A stretch of DNA of 64,000 bases from Azorinus chamasolen (taxonomy: Eukaryota; Mollusca; Bivalvia; Cardiida; Solecurtidae): assembly GCA_963576725.1 (NCBI GenBank), contig OY755237.1, positions 67,577,472-67,641,471 on the forward strand, given 5' to 3'. The position numbers were made by a program, and so were the translations under genes. The first letter of the stretch is position 1. The number at the start of each line of letters is the position of its first letter. Below, piece by piece: positions 39,264 through 49,305 of this stretch. The notes beneath the pieces were generated by a model, which had not been told where the DNA came from, did no database searches, and worked only from the letters and a program-made list of their open reading frames with translations.

Positions 39264-39475
39264 TTAACCCTTTCGCTGCCAATGCCGGATCTGTGATTAC
39301 CTATGCAAACAGTTGGATCCAGATGAGACGCCGAGTAACTCGGCGTCTCATCAGGATCGAAACTATTTGTCACTGTTACTATGTTTTTGAAACAAAAATG
39401 AAGAAAATCAAAAGAATGAAAATTTGTAGCAGACGACAAAGTTAGCAGACGACAGTTTGGCAGCGAAAGGGTTAA
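39264..39475. mobile_element. Family A TTAA-MITE, best CCCTTTCGCTGCCAA copy
   Basis: TTAA CCCTTTCGCTGCCAA on the left and TTGGCAGCGAAAGGG TTAA on the right are exact 15-bp inverted ends with TTAA duplications. The core at 39306-39369 has GAGACGCCGAGTAACTCGG at the tip. The flank right of the core has AGCAGACGACAAAG twice in short order. Confidence 0.93.
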
Positions 39476-39883
39476 ACCTCATGAATATTCATGCAGAAAA
39501 TGCTGACGTTATGACTTTTTATTAGCTGAACTTTGTTAATGGTATATGAACATACAGCAAAACCTCTCCATAAAGGCCACTAAATCACATCAAGTATTTT
39601 GTGCTAAAGGCAGGTGGCTGCTTAAAGCAATGTGAAAGTAAAACAGAACGCTCTTATAGGAGCGTTCTGTTTTACTTTCACATTGCTTTAAGCAACCACC
39701 TGCTCTAAAAGCCAACTAATTAACACGATTTAGTGGCCGGTACAGAGAGGGTTTACTGTATGATGTTAGTCTTTGGTAGACACTATGGTATCAGCACATA
39801 TATAAGTCAATAAGAAAACAGTGCAGACCCTCATCAGACAGCTCGTGAAACATACAATGCGCTCCATCGAAGTAAATGGTTAA
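39472..39883. mobile_element. Family B MITE (end set c) hosting a family D element
   Basis: It starts at the TTAA shared with family A (TTAAACCTCATGAATATTC), continues GACTTTTTATTAGCTG, GGTATATGAACA, and resumes after family D with TAGTCTTTGGTAGACACTATG and half a core (CAGTGCAGACCCTCATCAG). It ends GTAAATGGTTAA. Confidence 0.72.
39553..39760. mobile_element. Family D TA-MITE, intact 208-bp form
   Basis: TA CAGCAAAACCTCTCCATAAA and TACAGAGAGGGTTTACTG TA. Arms match except near the tip (CGCTCTTATAGGAGCG). The matched variant CAATGTGAAAG / CTTTCACATTG sets it apart from the other copies. Confidence 0.92.
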
Positions 39884-39904
39884 ACATGTGCATATCAATC
39901 GATG

Positions 39905-40130
39905 CACTGGCTTTGTCCTCATATGCATTTAACGGATTTGAAAACAGAGTAGACCAAGATCAGAAGACTTCTTCAGGGACAGTCTGTGTGTGCGCACCCG
40001 CGTGTGTGTCTATTACTGTGGCAACTGTTTGTTACTGTGGCAACGTTTTTAAAAGAAAAAGGGGAGATAAGTAAACGGACGAAATTGTAGCAGACGACAC
40101 TTTTTGCATACAATGTTTGGTATCGAAAGA
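39905..40130. mobile_element. Worn family B core followed by a family A tail
   Basis: GAAAACAGAGTAGACCAAGATC, AGACTTCTTCAGGGACAG is a family B half core. ACTGTGGCAACGTTTTTAAA, AATTGTAGCAGACGACAC and GGTATCGAAAGAATTGA is the tail of a family A copy of the CCCTTTCGCTGCCAA subtype. Confidence 0.5.
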
Positions 40131-40401
40131 ATTGATAAAATTAGTGGTCGTTTAAGAGAGGTATGACTTAAAACGTTAACAACGAGTGATTTATATACTT
40201 TTCAGATTTAAGTGCCACTTTATTATAGAAAGAGACTATTCATGAAAATTTGACACCGTTAAAAAGAAACTCTTCATGGATCAAACATGTTCAATCTAAT
40301 TTATACTCAAACAAAGCTGTATTTGTCAATTTTAAAGAATTATAACTTACATGCATTCAAAATAAATCGAAAATCTAATACATGTAGTTTTATATTTCAT
40401 T
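40131..40401. other. Unassigned sequence
   Basis: GTGGTCGTTTAAGAGAGG near 40143 may be the right end of a TA-type MITE. Nothing else was identified. Confidence 0.35.
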
Positions 40402-40621
40402 TTAACCTTTTATTCTAAATAAATGCGCCTTTCTACGAGTTTGTAAAAATAAGGTTTTGAAATCATTGTGATAAATAGAGCATTTGCTACTGAGGAGCAA
40501 ATGCTCCATTTATCACAATGGTTTCAAACTACAAAATTATTGTCTCTCGTTAATGCTTCTTTTCGGTAGATTTGATTCGAAAAGATATGATAAAACATTA
40601 GTCTATGAGGGTATGGGTTAA
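40402..40621. mobile_element. Family C TTAA-MITE, opposite orientation
   Basis: TTAACCTTTTATTCTAAATA and GAGGGTATGGGTTAA. The core at 40458-40526 has TTTGCTACTGAGGAGCAAAT at the tip. The right TTAA is shared with the next family B fragment. Confidence 0.83.
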
Positions 40622-40800
40622 CGCCTTTGCAAGCAGAACAGACCCAGAATAGACCAATATTAGACGGACCCTGCTCTGGTTCTACAATGTTTGTCACTGC
40701 AAAAAAGAATCACGAGAAACATGCCATTTTCAATATTCATCGAATTGATATTCACTGTGCCATGATTCCTTACATGACTATTCATGAAGTAGAGGGTTAC
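40618..40800. mobile_element. Degenerate family B MITE
   Basis: TTAACGCCTTTGCAAGCAG, ACAGACCCAGAATAGAC, CCTGCTCTGGTTCTACAATG and ATTCCTTACATGACTATTC are recognisable. It ends near GTAGAGGGTTA. Confidence 0.55.
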
Positions 40801-40909
40801 TATTTCTCTAACAATGTTGAGGGTACACAAATCTAAAATTTAGAACCACTGGAAAGCGTGTTTATGTAAATATGTTATGTAAAATATATCCAAGAACCTC
40901 TCTAAGCGA

Positions 40910-40997
40910 CTGCAGTAGAACCCGACCTAAACGGCCATCAAAGAGAGGTATAATTATGGGTATGTAAGGCAGGTGGTAGCTTAATGCAGGCAGTCGT
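40910..40997. mobile_element. Left part of a family I TA-MITE
   Basis: CAGTAGAACCCGACCTAAAC, GGCCATCAAAGAGAGG and GGCAGGTGGTAGCTTAATGC run into GACA-rich sequence, where the element breaks off. Confidence 0.65.
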
Positions 40998-41511
40998 TCA
41001 GTCGGTAGAGCAGCCAGGCAGATAGACATATTTGTATGATGATAGATATTTAGACAGACAGACTATCGGACAATCAGACAGACAATCGGCAAAGCAAACA
41101 GACAAGCGATGGACAATAGCGACAAAAGCTCGGACATGGTCGTATGTTAAAAGCAACTGTATGTATGATTTGAGTATAACAGGTTCCGTAGTGTAGTGGT
41201 TATCACGCTCGCTTCACACGCGAGAGGTCCTGGGTTCGAGCCCCAGCGGAACCATTTTACATGATTCCATATTTTTATCACACTACGTTACTGCCATGAT
41301 AACGTCATTTCTTGATCAATATATTCCACATTTGCTTTAAGAATTCGATTTCCAACATACTTAAACTAACTAGACAGTTGTCATAATATAATAAGGGACA
41401 CAACGGCGAAGAACACACCCGAACGTAGTCATGTAGCAGTTATTTCCCTTAGACATATCTCTTTTAAACTGCCCATAATTTGATTAGATGTAATGAACAG
41501 TTTTACCTGTA
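40993..41511. repeat. Segmental duplication around tRNA-Val copy 1
   Basis: The stretch from GGCAGTCGTTCAGTCGG to about ATGTAATGAACAG matches 47059-47625 on both sides of the tRNA gene. Shared phrases are GCAGCCAGGCAGATAG, AGCTCGGACA-GGTCGTAT, TTTTACATGATTCCATATTT and TAGTCATGTAGCAGTTATTT. Differences are mostly in GACA repeat length and scattered bases. Confidence 0.8.
41182..41254 (+). tRNA. tRNA-Val (CAC), copy 1 of 3
   Basis: The 73-nt sequence folds as a cloverleaf. The acceptor stem is GGTTCCG with CGGAACC and discriminator A. The anticodon stem CTCGC/GCGAG closes the loop TTCACAC with anticodon CAC, which reads GTG (valine). The A box (TAGTGTAGTGG) and B box (GGTTCGAGCCC) are intact, and TTTT follows directly as a Pol III terminator. 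CCA is not encoded, as expected for eukaryotic nuclear tRNA genes. All three copies in the window are identical, so all could be functional. Confidence 0.96.
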
Positions 41512-41716
41512 TAGTAGAACCTGTCTTAAGCGGCCATAAAATGAGGTCTAATTATGGGTCTGACGGGCATGCTGCATCTTAATGCAGGTCAAAAGTAATT
41601 TAGAAAGCTCATAAAGGAGCTTTCTGCATTACGTTTGACCTGCATTAAGCAACCACCTGCTTTTAAGACTCATATGTTCAATAAATGAATGGCCGCGTAG
41701 GACAGGTACAATTGTA
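41512..41716. mobile_element. Family I TA-MITE
   Basis: TAGTAGAACCTGTCTTAAGC and TAGGACAGGTACAATTG TA are the ends. The inner palindrome has GCAGGTCAAAAGTAAT and ATTACGTTTGACCTGC, with GCTCATAAAGGAGC at the tip. Confidence 0.85.
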
Positions 41717-41769
41717 CACATAAATAAACGTGGGTGTTCATCAGAGCATCCGGTTATTTAAGGTAACCA

Positions 41770-41880
41770 AAATTAATGCAGGGAGCGCCTATATGATTTT
41801 CCTGCACACTTTTCGGTCTGCATTATGCTGGCATCTGTAGAGGAATTAGTCTTCTGGCGAGTGGTCGTATAGGACGTCAC
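41770..41880. mobile_element. TA-type MITE fragment
   Basis: TTAATGCAGGGAGCGCC, TTTCGGTCTGCATTATGC and GAGTGGTCGTATAGGACG follow the family E/I pattern with a deleted left arm. Confidence 0.5.
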
Positions 41881-43130
41881 ATAAATCAGTTATATATGAT
41901 ATATGTCCTAAAGGGTGTAACGTAAATCAGTTATATATGATATATGTCCTAAAGGGTGTAACGTAAATCAGGTTATATATGATATATGTCGTAAATGGTG
42001 TTACGTAAATCAGTTATGATAGTGAATATTAAAACCCCTCTAAACCGGACGTTAAATCTAGTATAAAAATCGGTCTTGGTGACAGGTGGCAGCTTAATGT
42101 AGGATGAAAGTCATTATCCTCTAGAAGCTTTATGCATGTCTTTCACTCTGCATTAAGCGTCCACCTGTCTAAAAGTCTGTAAATTCTTCTCTACAATAAT
42201 TCCCGTTTAGAGGGGTTCTATTGTATGCTGCAAAGGGTGTAACGTAAATCAGTTATATATGATATATGTCGTAAAAGGTGTGGCATAAATCAGTTATATA
42301 TGATATAAGCCGTAAAGGGTGTGGCATAAATCAGTTATATATGGTATATGTGGTAAAAGGTGTAAGGTAAATCAGTTATATATGGTATATGTCAGAAATT
42401 GTGTGACGTAAATCAGTTATATATGATACGTATCATTTATATGCTAAAAGGTGTAACGTAATTCAGTTATATATGATACATGTCATTAAGGATGTAACGT
42501 AAATCAGTTATATATGATACATGTCGTCCAAAGTGAAACGTTAATCAGTTATATATGATAAATGTCGTAAAAGGTGTTACGTAAATCAGTTATATATGAT
42601 ACGTATATATGCTAAAAGGTGTAACGTAAATCAGTTATATATGATACATGTCGTCCAAAGTGAAACGTTAAAATCAGTTATATATGATAAATGTCGTAAA
42701 AGGTGTTACGTAAATCAGTTATATATGATACGTATATATGCTAAAAGGTGTAACGTAAATCAGTTATATATGATACATGTCGTCCAAAGTGAAACGTTAA
42801 TCAGTTATATATGATATAATGATGTGGTAAAGAGAGTTACGTCTATTAATAATATATGATATATGTCGTTTAGGGTACGTAAATCAGTATTTCATAAAAT
42901 ATGTTTTAAAGAGTGTTACTTAATCAATAATGTATAATATATTTATTGTAAAGTGTGTTACGTATATCAGTAATGTATAATATATATCGTAAAGGGTGTT
43001 ATATGTACACCAGTCGTGCATAATACATATAGTAAACTGTGTTGCGTATATCAGTTATGTATGATACATATCGTATACTGTGCTACGTATATCAATTTTG
43101 TATACTATATATCGTAAATGGTAATACATA
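41880..43130. repeat. Minisatellite, 41-43-bp unit, with higher-order structure
   Basis: The unit is about GTAACGTAAATCAG, TTATATATGATATATG, TCGTAAAGGGT. AAATCAG starts recur at 41883, 41924, 41965 and 42007. From about 42470 to 42815 three unit variants alternate, giving a 129-bp higher-order repeat (ACGTATATATGCTAAAAGG at 42601 and 42730). Units become more divergent after 42815. A family K MITE interrupts at 42026-42232. Confidence 0.92.
42026..42232. mobile_element. Family K MITE inserted in the minisatellite
   Basis: TTAAAACCCCTCTAAACCGG and CCCGTTTAGAGGGG, TTCTATTG TA are the ends. Inside are GTGACAGGTGGCAGCTTAATG, AAGTCATTATCCTCTAG and CTGCATTAAGCGTCCACCTG. The left terminus is slightly worn. 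Confidence 0.82.
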
Positions 43131-43655
43131 TGTTTGGTTTGGTTTTTATCGGGTTTTACGTCGCTTTAACCCTTCGCTTGCTTAAAATACATTTCTCCTT
43201 CTTTACCCATACCCTGTTGTATAATTACATATATCTTTACTGTGTACAAGTATTTCGCTGTGCAATGACTGCTGCGGAGTGCACTGGTTGCACAATCAAC
43301 TTGTAAATAGTGCAGACCCTGATGAGACAGCTCCTTCAGGAGCTGTCTCATCTGGGTCTTCACTATTTACAGGTAGGTATATTGACGCGAATAGCAAGCG
43401 AAGGGTTAACAGTATTTCAGTCATATCAAGACGCCCAGCTAATTATACCGGTGGAGGAAGACCCCAGAGGGTCTTCTGTGCACTGAACAATTGTTTCGTG
43501 TATTGTTTCGTGCATAGAAGAACATCAAAGTAGAACCACCGACCTACCGCAAGCCAGCTAGAAGGCTTCCTCACATTCAATATCCAAATGCCCAGACCGG
43601 GATTCGAACCACAGCGGTGAGGGGCTAAGCGATTGTCAGTCGAAGACCATAATCA
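43131..43655 (-). mobile_element. tRNA-derived SINE on the minus strand, split by a family G MITE
   Basis: The right edge, read on the minus strand, has GGTTCGAATCCCGGTC (a B box) after CCCCTCACCGC, the tRNA-like head. Further in are CTTCCTCACATTC, GTAGAACCACCGACCT and GGTGGAGGAAGACCCCAGAG (plus-strand text), a block I recall from bivalve SINEs. The tail GGGTTTTACGTCGC lies left of the inserted MITE. The SINE itself sits in the minisatellite, which resumes at about 43656. Confidence 0.72.
43166..43409. mobile_element. Family G TTAA-MITE nested in a SINE
   Basis: TTAA CCCTTCGCTTGCT and AGCAAGCGAAGGG TTAA are exact 13-bp inverted ends. The 68-bp core is at 43303-43370 (GAGACAGCTCCTTCAGGAGC). 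It is inverted relative to the copy at 7256. Removing it with one TTAA rejoins GTCGCTTTAA with CAGTATTTCAG. Confidence 0.92.
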
Positions 43656-43885
43656 TATCGTACAACGTGTTACGTATATCAGTTATGTATAATATATATC
43701 GTAAAGTGTATTACGTATATCAGTTATGCATTATATTATATCGTAAAGTGTGTTACGTATATCAGTAATGTATAATATATATCATAAATGATGTTACGTA
43801 TATCAGTTATGTATAATACATGTATATATTGTAAAGGGTGTCACCTAAATCAATTATGCATAATACATAGCATAAGCTATGTTGC
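43656..43885. repeat. Minisatellite, second block
   Basis: GTTACGTATATCAGTTATG, TATAATATATATCGTAAAG units continue the array to the left of the SINE at about the same period, with more divergence. Confidence 0.88.
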
Positions 43886-44014
43886 TTGTTGATATCATAT
43901 AGACTTTATTCTACTGTTTCAGCTATGCCTAAATATCCCTATGTTCATATGACATTATGAAAATTCATCTAATTAAATATGCATATCTTGCATTGGTATT
44001 CATGGGGTAAAGCT

Positions 44015-44066
44015 TTAACTATTTTCGATTCGACCAAGCAGCTGAGAAACAGCTTGATGTGACGCC
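44015..44066. mobile_element. Family A fragment, opposite orientation
   Basis: ATTTTCGATTCGACCAAGC, GAGAAACAGCTTGATG and TGACGCC are the left half of a family A copy, broken off before the tip. Confidence 0.5.
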
Positions 44067-44091
44067 AATACTTTTCCTTATTTTCATTCGT

Positions 44092-44305
44092 TTAACCTAA
44101 AGCCTGCTGAGCAAATTATTATTACAGAATGTTTCACCTATTTCATTTTCAAAATTCAGGCAATAATCAATTTGTCTACCAAAATGCAACCAGGGTGTCA
44201 AACAGTTTGGATCCTGATGAGACGCCGAGTTACTCGGCGTCTCATCTGGATCCAAACTGTTTGCATAGGTATTCACTCATCCGCCCATAGCAGGCTAAAG
44301 GTTAA
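44092..44305. mobile_element. Family A TTAA-MITE, CCTTTAGCCTGCTG subtype
   Basis: TTAA CCTAAAGCCTGCTG and TAGCAGGCTAAAGG TTAA. The 65-bp core at 44199-44263 has 31-bp arms around TTA with the CCTGATGAG/CCAGATGAG asymmetry. Its left flank (GAGCAAATTATTATTACAG) matches the right flank of the copy at 4043, inverted. Confidence 0.92.
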
Positions 44306-44431
44306 ACAATCAATAAATGATTATTATTGGTGGAGTCTTGGGTTAAAGACATGCATGTTTCTTCATTAAGATCCTGTATAAAGAGGTTATATTTTACATT
44401 ATTTCAACAGATCATTTTTCAACGTATAACT

Positions 44432-44504
44432 GGTTCCGTAGTGTAGTGGTTATCACGCTCGCTTCACACGCGAGAGGTCCTGGGTTCGAGCCCCAGCGGA
44501 ACCA
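44432..44504 (+). tRNA. tRNA-Val (CAC), copy 2 of 3
   Basis: It is identical over 73 nt to the genes at 41182 and 47282, with anticodon CAC. TTTT follows directly. Its flanks differ from the other two copies, except for a few bases upstream (GTATAAC), so it is not part of the same segmental duplication. Confidence 0.96.
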
Positions 44505-44606
44505 TTTTGCAAAAAGAAACAACAACAGCAGACACTTTTTTTTTTTATCTAAAGACGAATTTTATACAAAAGCCCTTCTAGTTTTCATATGTCTTACTAG
44601 GCATGA

Positions 44607-44855
44607 TTAACCCTTTCCCTGTTCTATGTTCATTCCAAATTTCAATACCTACTGAATATTAATGAGAAAATAGTTATAATGAAATATGGTAGGCGAGAAA
44701 ATGTAAACATTTTAAAAGGTAAAGAAACATATCTATCAAATTCCATTAGCAAACAGAGCATACCCTCATCAGACGGCTCCTGAAGAAACCGTCTGATCTG
44801 TGACTACTCTGTTTGCAAATGCACGAAAACGCGGTTATATGAAGGAAAGGGTTAA
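44607..44855. mobile_element. Family B TTAA-MITE (end set b)
   Basis: TTAACCCTTTCCCTGTTCTA and GAAGGAAAGGGTTAA. The 68-bp core at 44749-44816 is worn at the tip (CGGCTCCTGAAGAAACCG). The left flank is nearly the same as in the copies at 33490 and 36430. Confidence 0.9.
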
Positions 44856-45018
44856 TTAAAATTCAAACCAGTATGTGGATAGGATATAATATAATTTGCT
44901 CACAGTGTTGAATGGATCCTGTAGGGATCGGTACTGCTAACAATTCAGTAAAATACCGTTTCATGAATATCTCTTATACATGTAATTCCAATCGCTACCT
45001 AAATCTTAACTACAGTTA
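44856..45018. other. Unassigned sequence
   Basis: A short local inverted motif (GGATCCTGTAGGGATC) near 44914 was noted. Nothing else was found. Confidence 0.35.
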
Positions 45019-45078
45019 GCTTGTATCCAAATGAGACACCGAGTTGTCTCATCATCATCATCATCATCATCATCATCG
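45019..45078. repeat. Family A half core running into an (ATC)n microsatellite
   Basis: GCTTGTATCCAAATGAGAC, ACCGAGTTGTCTC leads into about eleven CAT units. The microsatellite appears to have grown from the TCATC of the family A arm. Confidence 0.65.
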
Positions 45079-45263
45079 TTATGTGTTATCTAAATGGTTT
45101 CCAATTCTTTGTTTCAATCTAGATCATTAATTTATCTTCATTATTACGTACCGTTAGCATTACTATCGTAATCATCGTCATCATCATAATCACCACTGAC
45201 ATCATCATGATCATGACCGTCATTAGTGATGATAAGGATTGTGATGAGTAAACGACTTCTAAT

Positions 45264-45615
45264 TTTAGGCCGTTAAGACAGGTTGTATCTTAATTCTGGT
45301 TGAAAGTAATGCAGAAAACTGTCAATATTACTTTTGTCGTGCATTAAGCACATGTACCCCCTCCGACCCCCCAAAAAACAACAACAACCAACAACAACAA
45401 ACAAACAAACACAACACCCCCAAATAAAACAAACAAACAAACAACCCCCTCCAAAAAAACCCTAAAAAAAAACAAACAAAAAAAATAAAATAAAAAATAA
45501 ACCCCCCCCCCAACAAAACACAACAAAACCAACAGCAAAAAACAAAATAAGCAAAAGCAAACTAAAAACAAACAAACATATGCTGATTCAATAAATGGTT
45601 AAAGGCTCCACTGTA
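45264..45615. mobile_element. Family I-like TA-MITE split by an A/C-rich tract
   Basis: GCCGTTAAGACAGGTTG, GTTGAAAGTAATGCAGAAAAC and TTTTGTCGTGCATTAAGC lie to the left. TGCTGATTCAATAAATGG, CTCCACTGTATA lies to the right of the A/C-rich block. Confidence 0.55.
45355..45580. repeat. A/C-rich low-complexity tract
   Basis: CAAA, CAACAA and poly-C runs. Minus-strand frames across it encode Phe, Val, Gly and Cys repeats and are artefacts. Confidence 0.9.
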
Positions 45616-45692
45616 TATTTATCTAGAAATAATAAATTCTATGGTCGGGAGCTTTATGCTGTTCTGAAATAGATAAAAAAAAGACATATAAG

Positions 45693-46200
<508 letters not shown>

Positions 46201-46249
46201 CATGCATAAATGCAAGCAGGCAGGAAGACAGACCGGTCGGCATTCTTCT

Positions 46250-46593
46250 TCTGTTACCGTAAATGTGTACCACGGTACTGTATGTTTACATTTTGGTACA
46301 TTTCAAGTGCAATTTGTCAAGAAATGTGTCAAGTGTGCAGCCCTAAACATGCCAAAGCGGTACTTTGCAGAAACCCGTATAGAAGCCGGTATGTCTACCT
46401 AGGCGGCCAATAGGTGCCCAATGCTAGCACAAGTAGGCCTTCTGTTCACGTAAATGTGTACCACAGTACTGTATGTTTACATTTTGGTACATTTCAAGTG
46501 CAGTTTGTCAAGAAATGTGTCTAGTGTGCAGCCCTAAACATGCCAAAGCGGTACTTTGCAGAAACCCGTATAGAAGCCGGTATGTCTACCTAG
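46250..46593. repeat. Tandem duplication, two 153-bp copies 191 bp apart
   Basis: Copy 1 at about 46250-46402 and copy 2 at about 46441-46593 share AAATGTGTACCAC, ACTGTATGTTTACATTTTGG, GAAATGTGTC and GCCAAAGCGGTACTTTGC, GAAACCCGTATAGAAGCCGG. Only a few bases differ. The function is unknown, and no open frame is kept in both. Confidence 0.92.
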
Positions 46594-47123
46594 AAGACAG
46601 AAAGAAAGAATGAAAGAAAGAAAGAAAGAAAGGAAGAAAGAAAGAAAGAGAAAGAAAGAAAGAAAGAAAAAATGAAAGAAAGAAGAAAGATAGAAAAAAG
46701 AAACAAACAAACAAAGAAAGAAAAGAAAGAAAGGAAGAAAGAAAGAAAGAAAGAAAGAAAAAAGAAAGAAAGAAAATAAAGAAAAGAAAGAAAGAAATAC
46801 AGACAGACAGACATAAAGATAGACAAACAGAAGGACAGAAAGAACGAAAGAAAGAAATAAAAGAAAGAAAAAAAAGAAAGAAAGAAAGAAGAAATATTGA
46901 ATGAAAGAAAATAAGAAAGACAGACAGACAGACAGACAGACAGACAGGCAGGCAGGCAGGCAGGCAGGCAGATCGGCAAGCTGACAGGCAGTCAGACGGA
47001 CATACAGGCAAGCATGTATGCATGTAGACCGGTGGGCAGGCAAGCAGGTGGGCAGGCAGGCAGTTGTTCAGTCAGCCGGGCAGCCAGGCAGATAGGCCCA
47101 CTTATTTTTCGATAGACATTTAA

Positions 47124-47156
<33 letters not shown>

Positions 47157-47175
47157 GAGAGAGACAACCGGACAA
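46594..47175. repeat. GAAA repeat followed by GACA and GGCA repeats
   Basis: GAAA/GAAAG units run from 46594 to about 46915, GACA at about 46918-46946, GGCA at about 46946-46970, then degenerate GGCA/GACA to 47160. Minus-strand frames (Phe-Leu-Ser repeats) are artefacts. Confidence 0.95.
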
Positions 47176-47625
47176 TCAGACAGAAATCGGCATGTCAGAC
47201 AGAAAGAAAATCGAGACACAAGCTCGGACAAGGTCGTATCTAAAAACTAACAGTATGTAAAATTATATATAGAGTATGACCGGTTCCGTAGTGTAGTGGT
47301 TATCACGCTCGCTTCACACGCGAGAGGTCCTGGGTTCGAGCCCCAGCGGAACCATTTTACATGATTCCATATTTTTTTTATCACACAATATTTTACTGCT
47401 ATCATTTCCCAAATGGATATATAACGTTCCTGTCGAATATAAAACATACCCAAAATAACTGGACACTGTCATAATATTATAAGGGAAACAAATGCAAAGA
47501 ACATCCGAAAGTAGTCATGTAGCAGTTATTTCCCTTAGATACATGTATATTGTATCTTTTTTTAACGGCACATACTGATACCCAATTCGTGTAGTCATAA
47601 ACTGATTAGATGTAATGAACAGCGT
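47059..47625. repeat. Segmental duplication around tRNA-Val copy 3
   Basis: It is homologous to 40993-41511, including both flanks of the tRNA gene and the GACA-rich start. Downstream, TGTCATAATATTATAAGGG and GATTAGATGTAATGAACAG mark the shared end, followed in both places by a family I MITE. Confidence 0.8.
47282..47354 (+). tRNA. tRNA-Val (CAC), copy 3 of 3
   Basis: It is identical to the genes at 41182 and 44432. Acceptor pairing, anticodon CAC, B box GGTTCGAGCCC and the following TTTT are all intact. Confidence 0.96.
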
Positions 47626-47630
47626 ACATA

Positions 47631-48045
47631 TACAGTAAAACCTGTACAAACGTCAATGAAAAAGAACTCTAATTATGGGTATATGGCAGGTGGTTGTTTA
47701 GTGCGGGTCAGGAGCTTTCTGCATTACATGTGCCCTGCATTAAGTAACCTCCTGCTTTTTAACCCTTCGCTTGCTGAATTTAAAAATACATTTCTCCTTC
47801 TTTACCCATGCCCTGTTGTATAATTACATATATCTTCACTGTGTACAAGTATTGCGCTGTGCAATCACTGCTGTGGAGTGCACTTGTTGCACAATCAACT
47901 TGTAAATAGTGCAGACCCTGATGAGACAGCTCCTGCAGGAGCTGTCTCATCTGGGTCTTCACTATTTACAGGTAGGTATATTGACGCGATTAGCAAGCGA
48001 AGGGTTAAGATTCCCATGTTCAGTAAACGAATGGTCGCTTACGAG
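47631..48045. mobile_element. Family I TA-MITE containing a family G element
   Basis: TA CAGTAAAACCTGTACAAACG starts it. GGCAGGTGGTTGTTTAGTGC, CCTGCATTAAGTAACCTCC precede the G element and GATTCCCATGTTCAGTAAAC, GAATGGTCGCTTA follow. The right end is lost. Confidence 0.72.
47759..48008. mobile_element. Family G TTAA-MITE nested in family I
   Basis: TTAA CCCTTCGCTTGCT and AGCAAGCGAAGGG TTAA. The 68-bp core at 47902-47969 has GAGACAGCTCCTGCAGGAGC at the tip. It has the same orientation as the copy at 43166. Confidence 0.93.
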
Positions 48046-48216
48046 ATACGAGATACAAGGAACCTTATTTATAGTCGGATGTTACAGAATAACAGTAAAC
48101 ATTAGCTAGAAGCTATTTACCGACGCTTACTGTACATGCTATCGTGTCCAGTTCAGTCTTTCGGACAAGTACTGGTTCACTGAATTATTCTTTACGGACA
48201 ACTGTCCTTATAGGTT

Positions 48217-48750
48217 TACAGTTGAACTTCGATATCTCGAACTTCAAGTGAACATAAAAACCTCGATATAAGAGAAAAATGAGTCATTCGCTTTCTAATC
48301 TCGACAATTTTTCAAGTTCACTGCTTAAAAGTCATGCTGAAATTTCCTATACCAGCTTTCGGCATTACTTTCGACCTGCATTAACCCTTTCCCTCATATT
48401 GACGACTTTTGGCGACTCTGTAAAAGTCACTTTGTGAAACCATTGTGATAAATAGAGCATTTGCTCCTATAGGAGCAAATGCTCTATTTATCACAATGGT
48501 TTCAAACTACAAAATTCTAAAATTTTCCTTTTCTCTAATTAATGCTCCTTTTCGGTAGATTAATTCAAAGAGGTTGTATCTAAAAATAGCCTATGAGGTA
48601 ATGGGTTAAGCTGTCACATGTGTTTCTAAACATGCGTATATAAACATTTAAGTACACTTCTGTATTATACATTTTGGAAAGACCGGAATTTACTTCGAAT
48701 TATCTCGAAGTTCGAATTATTCGAGTTCGAAATATCGAAGTTCAACTGTA
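48217..48750. mobile_element. Family F TA-MITE containing a family C element
   Basis: TA CAGTTGAACTTCGATATC and GAAATATCGAAGTTCAACTG TA are the outer ends. The inner hairpin is worn (CATGCTGAAATTTCCTATAC). GACCTGCATTAA before and TTAAGCTGTCAC after the family C insertion show that the TTAA of the GCATTAAGC motif was the target. Confidence 0.88.
48381..48609. mobile_element. Family C TTAA-MITE nested in family F, perfect palindrome
   Basis: TTAACCCTTTCCCTCATATT and GGTAATGGGTTAA. The 70-bp core at 48435-48504 is an exact 35 + 35 bp palindrome with CTCCTATAGGAG at the centre. Confidence 0.93.
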
Positions 48751-48765
48751 TTCAATAATACCCTT

Positions 48766-49258
48766 TTAACTCTTTACTCCGTGAATGTCCATGTATGAAA
48801 TAATAGCATCATGCCATGACTAATAACCCTTTCCCTGTTCTATGTTTATTCCAACTTTCATTACCTATTGAATATTCATGGACAACATAGTTATACCGAA
48901 ATACATAAGTGGAACACTGTGGCAGTTTCAGAAACTTAAGAAATAAGATATACATTTTCCATAAGCAAACAGAGCAGATCCAGATTAGACAGCCCCTACA
49001 GGAGTTCTGTTTGCAGAGGCTTTAAAAGGCAAGTTTACGGAGTAAATAAACGTCTTTTCATGCATTTATAAACAGAGTAGACCCTGATCAGACGGTTTAG
49101 GGTCTGCTCTGTTTGCTAATGGGATTTGAAAGATTTGTTTCTCTACTTCTTAAATGGCTACAATGTTCCACCTGCCATATATTATTATAACTATTTTGTC
49201 TATAAATATTCGGCAGGTATTGAAATTTGGGATAAATATAGAACAGGGAAAGGGTTAA
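48766..49258. mobile_element. Compound of family B copies
   Basis: An end-set-c left end (TTAACTCTTTACTCCGTG, to about 48820) is interrupted by an end-set-b copy (TAACCCTTTCCCTGTTCTA to a core at about 48964-49012). Another end-set-b copy in reverse follows, with a core at about 49070-49121 and terminus AACAGGGAAAGGGTTAA. Both cores have deleted tips. Confidence 0.72.
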
Positions 49259-49305
49259 ACCATACACCGACGAGTACGACCTGGCTCTATCAGGTAAATG
49301 GCTAA

